50,229 bases of DNA from JBKPCD01 sp046727175 (GTDB taxonomy: Bacteria; Acidobacteriota; Vicinamibacteria; Vicinamibacterales; 2-12-FULL-66-21), in NCBI GenBank assembly GCA_046727175.1, contig JBKPCD010000185.1:1-50229 (forward strand), written 5' to 3'. Below the pieces are notes generated by a model. That model saw only the letters and a list, made by a program, of their open reading frames with translations. It searched no databases and was not told the DNA's origin. The position numbers were made by a program, and so were the translations under genes. Shown piece after piece: positions 41,406 through 48,852 of the stretch. Within the stretch, counting starts at the first letter, position 1. The number at the start of each line of letters is the position of its first letter.

Positions 41406-43142
41406 TCATGATGAGCGTGGGCTCGATTGGCGGCTGCGGCGGAGCGCAGCCCGGAATTGGTCCACGGGGAGCGTGTTCAGCACATCGCCGGGCGTCAGCC
41501 ACGCACGCCGCGCGACGAGAACGCCCCATCGGAGCAGACCGAGAGCAGCGGGAGAGTGCGCATCGGAATCGACGATCAGTTTGACACCACGATCGCGCGC
41601 GAGGCGCGCGTGAACGTCGTTGAGATCGAGCCGATCCATCAAGGAGTTGATCTCCATGGCGACTCCTGCGGCCGCGGCGGCGGCGATTACGCGCTCGATA
41701 TCCACCGGATACCCGTCGCGTTTGAGGATCAGCCGGCCTGTCGGATGCCCGAGTACGTCGACCCACGGACAGGAGATCGCGCGCAGGATGCGCTCCGTGA
41801 TCTGCGCCGGCTCCTGACTAAAGGCAGAGTGGATGGACGCGATGACGAAATCCAGCTGGGCCAGGCAGTCGTCGGCGAGATCCATGCTGCCATCAGGACG
41901 GATATCGCACTCGACGCCGGCGAGCACTGTGATGCCTTCGAGCCGATCGTTCAGCTCTCGAATGCGGCGCGCCTGCTCGAGGACGCCGCGCTCGTCGAGG
42001 CCGTTCGCCATCGCCAGCGACTGACTGTGATCCGTGATCGCGATGTAACTCAGGCCCGCCGATTGCGCGGCCCGGGCCATGGTTTCCGCGTCCGCGCGGC
42101 CATCTGTCGTTGTCGTGTGCATGTGGAGATCGCCGCGCAGGTCCTGAAGCGTCACGAGAGTGGGCAGCGTCCGACGCTCGGCCGCACCAATCTCTCCTCT
42201 GTTCTCGCGCAGCTCGGGCGGAATGTACGCGAGCCCCAGCGCCTCGTAGAGGCCCTCTTCTGTGTCTCCGGCTACGGCGACGTCATCCTCGACGCGGTAC
42301 AACCCGTACTCGTTCAGCTTCAAACCGCGCTGAATGGCCCTGTCGCGCAGGGCGATGTTGTGGGCCTTGGAGCCCGTGAAGTACTGGAGCGCGGCACCGA
42401 GGCTGTCGCGTGGGACCAGTCGGAGGTCAGTCTGAAAGCCGCCCCAGAGCTGCACGCTCGACTTGGTGTCGCCGTGGGCGAGGACCCGCTCGACCAGCCG
42501 GTAGTCGGTGAACGCCTGCATGATGCCCGGTGGCGCGCCGGCGGCGAGGATATCGAGGTCTCCGCACGTCTCGCAGCCGCGGCGCAGGCTGCCGACAATG
42601 TGGATTTCCGCGTCGGGTGCGTGCTCGCGAAGTGCGGTCACGAGCACGGACGCGGTGTCGTGCGCTTCGACAAGCAGTCTGCGTCCAACGAAGCGCGATC
42701 GTTCCTCGAGCGCCCGCAGGATGAGCGTTTCCTTCTTGGCGCCCATGCCTTTGAGTCCACGCAGCTGCCCGCCGCGCGCCGCCCGCTCGAGATCCTCGAG
42801 CGTCTTTATTTCGAGCTCGCGGTACAACATCGCGACCGTCTTCGGACCGACACCCGCGAGATGGAGGAGATCGAGGATCGTCGGCGGGAACTCCTGAAGC
42901 AGTGCCTGATGGTACGCCATGGATCCCGAGTCGGCGAGCTCGGCAATCTTCGCCGCGAGGTCCTTGCCGATGCCCGGGATCGCGAGCCGCTGCTCGGGAG
43001 TGAGATCGGCAATGCGCTCGCCGGTATGCGCAATTGTTTCCGAGGCGTTTCGATATGCGCGAATCTTGAACGGGTTCTCGCCCTTGATCTCGAGAAGGTC
43101 GCCGATCTCGGCCAACACCCGGGCGATAGCGAGATTGTCCAC
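41406..43142 (-). CDS. polX: DNA polymerase/3'-5' exonuclease PolX
   Basis: Family X repair polymerase fused to a PHP domain. Helix-hairpin-helix segments (LAIPGIGKDLAAKIAEL, LAGVGPKTVAMLYREL) lead to the nucleotidyl-transferase motif GSLRRGCETCGDLDILA with its two Asp residues. The C-terminal PHP domain (from about 335) has GDLHMHTTTTDGRAD, AITDHSQS, SIHSAF, LGHPTGR and DSDAHS, the metal-binding set of the exonuclease. The length of 578 residues is usual. GTG 43142 begins the conserved N-terminus. A 14-bp tandem repeat hairpin lies just upstream. Confidence 0.95.
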   Translation of the reverse strand: MDNLAIARVLAEIGDLLEIKGENPFKIRAYRNASETIAHTGERIADLTPEQRLAIPGIGKDLAAKIAELADSGSMAYHQALLQEFPPTILDLLHLAGVGPKTVAMLYRELEIKTLEDLERAARGGQLRGLKGMGAKKETLILRALEERSRFVGRRLLVEAHDTASVLVTALREHAPDAEIHIVGSLRRGCETCGDLDILAAGAPPGIMQAFTDYRLVERVLAHGDTKSSVQLWGGFQTDLRLVPRDSLGAALQYFTGSKAHNIALRDRAIQRGLKLNEYGLYRVEDDVAVAGDTEEGLYEALGLAYIPPELRENRGEIGAAERRTLPTLVTLQDLRGDLHMHTTTTDGRADAETMARAAQSAGLSYIAITDHSQSLAMANGLDERGVLEQARRIRELNDRLEGITVLAGVECDIRPDGSMDLADDCLAQLDFVIASIHSAFSQEPAQITERILRAISCPWVDVLGHPTGRLILKRDGYPVDIERVIAAAAAAGVAMEINSLMDRLDLNDVHARLARDRGVKLIVDSDAHSPAALGLLRWGVLVARRAWLTPGDVLNTLPVDQFRAALRRSRQSSPRSS

Positions 43143-43150
43143 GCGAAGAA

Positions 43151-43246
43151 AGTTCGAAGTAAGAAGCTCGAAGTAAGAAGTTCGAAGTAAGAAACTAGAT
43201 CTCAGTTCTCTTTACTTTGTACTTCTTACTTCACACTTCGTACTTT
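43151..43246. repeat. 14-bp tandem repeat and complementary arm upstream of polX
   Basis: Three 14-bp units AGYTCGAAGTAAGA (43151-43164, 43165-43178, 43179-43192) form one arm, and 43213-43246 holds the complementary ACTTTGTACTTCTTACTTC-type words. The hairpin would lie in the RNA between the GHMP kinase and polX, both read leftward. Confidence 0.85.
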
Positions 43247-43248
43247 CG

Positions 43249-44262
43249 TCAGGCCGCGAGGCGCGTTTCGACCTTCAGTCCTTCGGTCTCGACCTTGAAG
43301 TCGAGCAGGCGAGCGCCGGCGGCCGCGAGCGCGTCGCGGACTGCTGGCACGTCCGCGGGATCGGCAAGGCAGAACAGACAGCCGCCGCCACCGGCGCCGC
43401 AGACCTTTCCGCCGATGGCTCCCGCCGCGCATGCTGCCTCGAGCATTCGGCCGATGTGCGGCGTTGTCACGCCGGGCGCGAGCCCCTTGCGATTTTCCCA
43501 TTCCTCGGCGATGCGCCGGCCCACCTCGGTCCAGTCGTCGCGCTCCAGGGCGGCGCGCATAGACACGGCGATGTCGCGGATCCGTTCAAACCTGACCTGG
43601 ACGTCGCGGTCGCCGTCGATGTGCCGCTTCGTCACTTCCCAGTTGTTGATGCCGGAGTTGCGAGTGGCGCCGGTGTACGCGAGCACGAGACGGCTCTCGA
43701 GCTCGTGCGGCGGAACCGGCAGTGCGACTCGTCGGATCCCGGCGACGCCGAGCTCAACGGCGGAGACGCCGCCATAGAGCGCCGGTCGGTAATCCTGCAC
43801 GCCCGTCGGCACGTCGATCGCCTGCGCCTCCACGTTCATGGCGATTTGCAAGAGCCCGTCATCGGTCAGTGATTGTCCGGTCCAGGCGGACAACGCGCCG
43901 CAGACGGCAATGTTGAGAGCTGAGGATCCGGCGATCCCGGCGCCGACCGGCGACTCGCTCCGCGTGCGCATCTCGAGTCCGTCCACTTGAAAGTGATGGA
44001 GCAGACGTCCCAGAAGGCGCAACTCGGCGTTGTCGCGAAGCTCGCTCCAGCGCGCAGCTTCGACGCGGCGGCCGGTGTCTTCGGACACGATGAGCAGCCG
44101 GCCGTCGCTGCGCGGCCGGACCGAACACCGCGCACGCAGGCTGATTGCGACGTTCAGCGTCTGCGCGTTCTCGTGAAACAGATAGAGTGGCCAGATGTCG
44201 AGCGTGCCGCCGGCGAGATCGATGCGAGTCGGGGCCGAAGAGTCGATGTGCACGCCATGCAT
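43249..44262 (-). CDS. GHMP-family sugar kinase
   Basis: A 337-residue small-molecule kinase. Motif 1 is APTRIDLAGGTLDIWPLY, the ATP-binding motif 2 is SPVGAGIAGSSALNIAVCGA and motif 3 is KVCGAGGGGCLFCL. The overall pattern resembles HddA-type kinases that phosphorylate the anomeric position of heptose phosphate or related sugars; the substrate is not determinable here. ATG 44262 overlaps a TATAAT sequence, and GTG 44253 lies 7 nt after it, so a leaderless GTG start is possible. It is divergent from nagZ, and the spacer holds a GCTCGGTAG hairpin. Confidence 0.88.
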   Translation of the reverse strand: MHGVHIDSSAPTRIDLAGGTLDIWPLYLFHENAQTLNVAISLRARCSVRPRSDGRLLIVSEDTGRRVEAARWSELRDNAELRLLGRLLHHFQVDGLEMRTRSESPVGAGIAGSSALNIAVCGALSAWTGQSLTDDGLLQIAMNVEAQAIDVPTGVQDYRPALYGGVSAVELGVAGIRRVALPVPPHELESRLVLAYTGATRNSGINNWEVTKRHIDGDRDVQVRFERIRDIAVSMRAALERDDWTEVGRRIAEEWENRKGLAPGVTTPHIGRMLEAACAAGAIGGKVCGAGGGGCLFCLADPADVPAVRDALAAAGARLLDFKVETEGLKVETRLAA

Positions 44263-44266
44263 TATA
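44261..44266 (-). promoter_or_regulatory. Candidate -10 box (TATAAT) for GHMP kinase
   Basis: A consensus TATAAT on the minus strand ends 7 nt before GTG 44253, the spacing expected for a leaderless transcript. No good -35 is present, and the box overlaps the alternative ATG 44262. Confidence 0.4.
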
Positions 44267-44275
44267 GACGGTGTA

Positions 44276-44344
44276 GGTCGGTGGCTCGGTAGCTCGCCGT
44301 TCACGTTGGTACGTCGTCGATCTACCGAACTACCGAGCTACCGG
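44276..44344. repeat. CTCGGTAG-unit hairpin between GHMP kinase and nagZ
   Basis: The left arm (44276-44296) contains GGTCGGTGGCTCGGTAGCTCG-like words and the right arm (44322-44344) the complementary CTACCGAACTACCGAGCTACC words. It separates divergent genes, so it would be in neither mature coding region. Confidence 0.75.
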
Positions 44345-44353
44345 CCTGCGAAG

Positions 44354-44359
44354 TACAAT
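44354..44359 (+). promoter_or_regulatory. Candidate -10 box (TACAAT) for nagZ
   Basis: TACAAT ends 8 nt before the nagZ ATG at 44368, a distance that would place the transcript start at or next to the start codon. There is no good -35 element. Confidence 0.35.
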
Positions 44360-44367
44360 GAGCGTTC

Positions 44368-45462
44368 ATGTCGCTGCGTGACATTCGTCGCCATGTCGGT
44401 CAGCTCGTGCTCGTGGGGTTTGCCGGCTACACGATCCCGCCCGAGTTGCGTTCGTTCGCGCGCGAATTCGATCTGGGCGGCGTCATTTTCTTCAAGCGAA
44501 ACGTCCAGCATCCCGAGCAGGTGGCCGAGCTGTCGTTCGAGGCGCAGTTGCTTGCGCAGGAATTGCCGTTGTGGGTCAGTGTCGATCAGGAAGGCGGTCG
44601 CGTCGCGCGCCTGAAACGGCCGTTCACCGAATGGCCGCCAATGATCACGCTGGGGCGAAGCGGCGACGAGGAGCTCGCAAGACGTTTTGCAAAGGCGCTC
44701 GCCGACGAGCTCAAGGCGGTGGGAATCTCTCTGGACTTTGCGCCGGTCCTGGACGTTCACACGAATCCGAAGAACCCGGTCATCGGCGATCGTGCCCTGT
44801 CGGAGCGGGCCGAGGACGTCGCTCGGCTCGGGCGCGCGATCATCCAGACGCTGCAGGGCGAAGGAATCGCGGCGTGCGGAAAGCATTTCCCAGGGCACGG
44901 GGACACGAGCACCGATCCCCACCACGAAGGCGCGCTCATCGAACATCCGCCGGATCGGTTGAACGCGGTGGAGCTCGTGCCGTTTCGTGCCGCGATCGAC
45001 GCGGGCGTTGCAGCAATCATGACCGCGCATATCCTCGTGCCTGCACTCGACGAAGAACGGCCTGCCACGCTTTCATCCGCGATCGTCGGTGGGCTGCTGA
45101 AAGAACAGCTCGGATACGGTGGACTGGTGCTCAGCGACGATCTCGGCATGCGCGCGATCAGCGATCGATACACCCTCCCCGAAGCGACTGTTGCATCGAT
45201 TGCTGCGGGGTGCGACGCGGTGCTCATGTGCGGCGACAACCAGGAACCGCAAGTCGCTGCGCTCGAGGCCGTCATTCGTGCCGTCGAGGACGGCCGGCTC
45301 CCCGTCAAGCGCGTCGACGATGCACTGGGCCGTCACCGGCGTGCAAAGGAGCGGTTCCTTGCGACGTCACGTCGGCGTCCGCTCGGCGGTTCGACGCTGC
45401 GGGCGTCGCTCGGCCGCGACGACCACCAGGCTATCGCCGCCGAGATGTCGAGGTTTCTCTAA
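44368..45462 (+). CDS. nagZ: Beta-N-acetylhexosaminidase NagZ (GH3)
   Basis: Cytoplasmic glycosidase that removes GlcNAc from anhydro-muropeptides during peptidoglycan recycling. The family motifs LWVSVDQEGGRVARL, ISLDFAPVLDVHTNP, the catalytic His loop KHFPGHGDTSTDPHH and the nucleophile region LVLSDDLGMRAI are all present in 364 residues. It starts a run of three cell-wall recycling genes (nagZ, ldcA, mpl). No signal peptide, as expected. Confidence 0.95.
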   Translation: MSLRDIRRHVGQLVLVGFAGYTIPPELRSFAREFDLGGVIFFKRNVQHPEQVAELSFEAQLLAQELPLWVSVDQEGGRVARLKRPFTEWPPMITLGRSGDEELARRFAKALADELKAVGISLDFAPVLDVHTNPKNPVIGDRALSERAEDVARLGRAIIQTLQGEGIAACGKHFPGHGDTSTDPHHEGALIEHPPDRLNAVELVPFRAAIDAGVAAIMTAHILVPALDEERPATLSSAIVGGLLKEQLGYGGLVLSDDLGMRAISDRYTLPEATVASIAAGCDAVLMCGDNQEPQVAALEAVIRAVEDGRLPVKRVDDALGRHRRAKERFLATSRRRPLGGSTLRASLGRDDHQAIAAEMSRFL

Positions 45463-45466
45463 GCGA

Positions 45467-46396
45467 ATGCGCAAACCGCGAGCGCTGCGTTCCGGCGATC
45501 GGATCGCCGTCGTCGCGCCGGCGAGCCCGTTCGCACGCGAAGAGTTCGACGCCGGTATTGCGGAACTGCGCAACCTCGGGTTCGATCCTGTGTACGACGA
45601 GACGGTGTTCGAACGCCGCGGCTACGTCGCGGGCTCGGTGGATGTCCGCGCGGCGGCATGGCAGCGAGCCTGGAGGGATCCTTCAATCGCGGCGCTCATC
45701 GCCGCTCGTGGCGGTTACGGCAGCGTGCAGCTGCTCCCCCTGCTGGACGATGAAGCCGCGCAGCGCATCGCGAAGGCGTTCATTGGATACAGCGACAACA
45801 CGTCGATACTCGCCTGGCTGACGACGCGTTGTGGTCTCGTCTCGTTCCACGGCCCGATGCTGGAAGGCCGTCTCGCCAGAGGACCCGCGGGGTACGACCG
45901 CGACACGTTCGAGCGTTGTCTGTGTCGAGCCGAACCCGCGGGCGAGATTACGCACGCTCAACTCGAGAACCTGGTTTCCGGAGAAGCCACAGGCGTTCTG
46001 GTCGGCGGTACGCTGACGCAACTCCTGGCCTCGCTCGCCACACCGTATGCCTTCGATCCGCCGCAGAATTGCGTCCTTTTTCTCGATGAGATCGCCGAGC
46101 GGCCGTATCGAGTCGATCGCATGCTGACGCAGCTGAGACTGGCCGGCCTCCTCGGCCGCGCGTCGGCGATCGTGTTCGGCGAGCTCCCGCGATGTGACGA
46201 GCCGAACGGATCCGTGACCTCGAGAGATGCTATCCGCGACGCGCTGAGCGGCTTTCCAGGTCCGATCCTTTATGGTCTGCCGTCGGGTCACACGAGTGGC
46301 CCGACGCTGACGCTGCCATTCGGTGTGCGTGCCCGAGTCGTCGCTGGTACGCGGCCGGTGCTCGTGATCGACGAAGCGGCGGTGGTAGACCAGTGA
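45467..46396 (+). CDS. ldcA: Muramoyltetrapeptide LD-carboxypeptidase
   Basis: Serine peptidase of the S66 family that trims the terminal D-Ala from recycled tetrapeptides. The 309-residue protein starts RALRSGDRIAVVAPASPF; the catalytic serine lies in FIGYSDNTSI, the glutamate in LFLDEIAERPYRVDRM and the histidine in LPSGHTSGPTLTLPFG, so the Ser-Glu-His set is complete. It begins 4 nt after the nagZ stop, a typical operon spacing. Confidence 0.93.
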   Translation: MRKPRALRSGDRIAVVAPASPFAREEFDAGIAELRNLGFDPVYDETVFERRGYVAGSVDVRAAAWQRAWRDPSIAALIAARGGYGSVQLLPLLDDEAAQRIAKAFIGYSDNTSILAWLTTRCGLVSFHGPMLEGRLARGPAGYDRDTFERCLCRAEPAGEITHAQLENLVSGEATGVLVGGTLTQLLASLATPYAFDPPQNCVLFLDEIAERPYRVDRMLTQLRLAGLLGRASAIVFGELPRCDEPNGSVTSRDAIRDALSGFPGPILYGLPSGHTSGPTLTLPFGVRARVVAGTRPVLVIDEAAVVDQ

Positions 46397-46437
46397 GGGA
46401 AGAAGTGAGAGTGAGAAGTTAAGGGCACCGTGGGGTG

Positions 46438-46469
46438 GAATGGGGGGCCGGCGGGGCGAAGCCCCCCGG
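46438..46469 (+). repeat. Dispersed GC-rich repeat, truncated copy C
   Basis: Only the last third of the repeat is present: GAATGGGGGGCCGGCGGGGC followed by GAAGCCCCCCGG. It ends 13 nt before the mpl start. The bases before it (GAGGGAAGAAGTGAGAGTGAG, split by small changes) resemble half of a short-unit hairpin without its other arm. Confidence 0.85.
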
Positions 46470-46482
46470 TATTTCGATTGAC

Positions 46483-47886
46483 ATGCATCGCATTCACTTG
46501 ATTGGGATTTGTGGAACGGCGATGGGGACGCTCGCGGCCCTGCTGAAGAGCAAGGGGTACGACGTCCGCGGCTCGGACCAGAACGTCTATCCGCCGATGA
46601 GCGACTTCCTCCAGCAGCAGGGCATTCCTACGCTGCAGGGATATCGGCCCGAGCACGTCACGTCAGACCTGGACCTCGTGGTCGTCGGCAATGCCATCTC
46701 GCGCGGCAATCCGGAGCTTGAAGAAGTCCTCGACCGCAAGATTCGCTATTGCTCGCTGCCAGACGCAGTGCGCGATCACTTCCTGTGGGCCTCGCGCTCG
46801 ATCGTCGTAGCCGGCACGCATGGAAAGACCACGACGACGTCGCTGACCGGATGGGTGCTCGCGCACGGAGGCGCCGACCCGAGCGTGTTCATTGGCGGGA
46901 TCGCCGAGAACTTCGAGAGCAGCTATCGCATTGGCGGCGGCCGCGACTTCGTGATCGAAGGGGACGAATACGACAGCGCGTTCTTCGACAAAACCGCCAA
47001 GTTCCTCAAGTATCTTCCCGACATTGCCGTCGTCAACAACATCGAGTACGACCACGCTGACATCTACCCGGACCTCGACTCAATACGGCTGGCCTTTCAG
47101 CGATTCGTGAATCTGATCCCCCGCCGAGGCCTCCTGTTGCTCGGTGCAGACAACGCTGAGGCCATGGCGCTGAAAGCGCGCGCACGATGTCGAATAGAAA
47201 CCTTCGGTCTCTCCGATGGCGCGGATTGGCAGGCCGACGATTTGAAAACGACGGCATCGTCCACGAGGTTTACGATGCGGCGCGCGCGACAGACAGTCGG
47301 GACGTTCGAAGTTCCGCTGCTTGGCGCCTACAACGTACGGAACGCGCTGGCGGCGCTTGCCGTCGGCGCGGCAATTGGGTTGAACACCGACACGATGGCG
47401 GAAGCGCTCCGCAAGTTCCGCGGCGTGCGCCGCCGGATGGAGCTTCGAGGCACGGCCTCGGGCGTGTCGGTCTATGACGACTTCGCGCATCACCCGACTG
47501 CCATCGCGGAGACTCTTGCCGGCGTGAGATCGGCATACCCCGGTCGGCGTATCTGGGCGATTTTCGAGCCGAGGTCCGCGACCTCGTGCAGGCGCATCTT
47601 TCAGGGGGAGTTCGCCCGCTCGCTATCGGGTGCCGATCACGTTGTGTTGCCCGCAGTCTTTCGGTCGACGCTGCCCGAGGAGGAGCGTCTGGCGCCCGAA
47701 CAGATTGTGAGCGATCTTCAGCGAACAGGAGTAGATGCACGCTACATCCCTGCGGTCGACGACATCGTCCGCACCGTCGCGAACGACGCGCGGCCGGGAG
47801 ACCTGGTGATCGTGATGTCGAACGGAGGTTTCGACAATATTCATCAGAAATTGCTCGGTGCCCTGACAGCAAAAGCTGCTGGGTAA
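46483..47886 (+). CDS. mpl: UDP-MurNAc:tripeptide ligase Mpl
   Basis: Ligates recycled L-Ala-gamma-D-Glu-meso-DAP to UDP-MurNAc. It begins HRIHLIGICGTAMGTLAALL and holds the Mur-ligase P-loop GTHGKTTTTSL, EGDEYDSAFFDKTAKF, and NNIEYDHADIYPDL, which fit Mpl better than MurC. The 467-residue length agrees. ATG 46483 begins the conserved part; the frame is open earlier through the repeat. It completes a NagZ-LdcA-Mpl recycling set, implying salvage of both sugar and peptide parts. Confidence 0.93.
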   Translation: MHRIHLIGICGTAMGTLAALLKSKGYDVRGSDQNVYPPMSDFLQQQGIPTLQGYRPEHVTSDLDLVVVGNAISRGNPELEEVLDRKIRYCSLPDAVRDHFLWASRSIVVAGTHGKTTTTSLTGWVLAHGGADPSVFIGGIAENFESSYRIGGGRDFVIEGDEYDSAFFDKTAKFLKYLPDIAVVNNIEYDHADIYPDLDSIRLAFQRFVNLIPRRGLLLLGADNAEAMALKARARCRIETFGLSDGADWQADDLKTTASSTRFTMRRARQTVGTFEVPLLGAYNVRNALAALAVGAAIGLNTDTMAEALRKFRGVRRRMELRGTASGVSVYDDFAHHPTAIAETLAGVRSAYPGRRIWAIFEPRSATSCRRIFQGEFARSLSGADHVVLPAVFRSTLPEEERLAPEQIVSDLQRTGVDARYIPAVDDIVRTVANDARPGDLVIVMSNGGFDNIHQKLLGALTAKAAG

Positions 47887-47950
47887 CTCTCAGTCCCCGT
47901 CATGTTGCTCGCTCCGAGAGTCTTGAATCGGTTCCGAGATGAGACGCCCA

Positions 47951-48044
47951 GGCGCGCCAAAGGCGCGCCGCGCCGGAGCGGAGCGGGGCGTAGGGGCCCC
48001 GCGAGCGACGGCGATGGGGGGGCCGGCGGGGCGAAGCCCCCCGG
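47951..48044 (+). repeat. Dispersed ~95-bp GC-rich repeat, copy D
   Basis: The most symmetrical copy: GGCGCGCC-AAA-GGCGCGCC at its left end, then GGAGCGGAGCGGGGCGTAGG with GGCCCC, the constant GCGAGCGACGGCGATGG, and the GGGGGGGCC...AAGCCCCCCGG hairpin. It ends 7 nt before the pxpB start, leaving only CTAAGAA between. Confidence 0.92.
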
Positions 48045-48051
48045 CTAAGAA

Positions 48052-48852
48052 ATGCGCCCCGAACGAATCGCTCGCGCCGGTGATGCCGCTCTCCTCGTCG
48101 AGTTCCCCCCACGGATCGACGCCGAGGTGAATGTCTGCTGCATTGCGCTCGCGCGGACGCTGACGGCGAAGTACGGCAGCGCGATTCGCGATGCCGTGGT
48201 TGGTTACTGTACGGTTACCGTCTACTACGACCCGCTCTTCGTCGATGCCAGCTGGCTCGAGGAGGAGATTCACGGAGCCACTGCCGGCCTGACCGACCGG
48301 AACATCGTCGAAGGGGATCTGCTCGACATCGCCGTCTGCTACGGAGGCGAGTTCGGTCCAGACCTCGCGAACGTCGGGCGATTCGGTGGTTGTTCCGAGG
48401 AACAAGTCATCGCGTTGCACACGGGCAGGATCTACCGAGTGTTTGCGGTCGGGTTCGTTCCAGGCTTTGCCTACATGGCAGAAGTCGATGCGCAGATTGC
48501 TGCGCCGCGTCGCTCGAGTCCGCGGACGGCAGTCCCCGCGGGATCGGTAGCGATCGCAGGAGGACAGACTGGCATTTATCCGACGGTGACGCCTGGAGGC
48601 TGGAACATCATTGGTCGCACAGCGGCGAAGCCGTACGACCCGTCGCGGCGCGAGCCGTTCCTGTTCAAAGCAGGCGATCGCGTCCGGTTCCACGCGATCA
48701 CCGCCGAGGAGTTCGGCGACACTCACCCGGGACAGCCACCCGGGACAGCCACCCGGGGCAGGTACCCGACAGCCACCACGGACAGCCACCCGGCGCAGGC
48801 ACGATTGGGTGTCCCCACGGGTACAGGTAGCAACCAGCGATGCCTGCTCTGA
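48052..48852 (+). CDS. pxpB: 5-oxoprolinase subunit PxpB with repeat-encoded tail
   Basis: Subunit of the PxpABC 5-oxoprolinase, which uses ATP to open 5-oxoproline to glutamate. Family motifs include RAGDAALLVEF at the start, the conserved VGFVPGFAYMAEVD and AVPAGSVAIAGGQTGIYP with TPGGWNIIGRT. Conserved sequence ends near residue 223 (HAITAEEFGDT); the last 43 residues are encoded by a 13-bp tandem repeat and have low-complexity Thr/Pro/Gly content. The tail overlaps the start of pxpC by 13 nt. No pxpA is in the window. Confidence 0.92.
   Translation: MRPERIARAGDAALLVEFPPRIDAEVNVCCIALARTLTAKYGSAIRDAVVGYCTVTVYYDPLFVDASWLEEEIHGATAGLTDRNIVEGDLLDIAVCYGGEFGPDLANVGRFGGCSEEQVIALHTGRIYRVFAVGFVPGFAYMAEVDAQIAAPRRSSPRTAVPAGSVAIAGGQTGIYPTVTPGGWNIIGRTAAKPYDPSRREPFLFKAGDRVRFHAITAEEFGDTHPGQPPGTATRGRYPTATTDSHPAQARLGVPTGTGSNQRCLL
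48724..48799. repeat. 13-bp tandem repeat in the 3' end of pxpB
   Basis: Six successive units of the CACCCGGGACAGC type (48724-48736, 48737-48749, 48750-48762, an 11-bp variant, 48774-48786, 48787-48799). As the unit is not a multiple of three, the encoded amino acids change from unit to unit. Confidence 0.9.

Noticed and set aside
41427..43190. 587-codon open frame on the plus strand opposite polX
   Set aside because: Antisense to a complete PolX with all motifs; composition is Arg/His/Glu-rich as expected of a GC-biased shadow frame and no domain is recognisable.
44571..45821. 416-codon plus-strand frame overlapping nagZ and ldcA
   Set aside because: Different phase from both genes, strongly Arg-rich, without motifs.
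47890..48789. 299-codon minus-strand frame opposite pxpB and repeat copy D
   Set aside because: Its ends are translated repeat sequence and its middle is antisense to PxpB.
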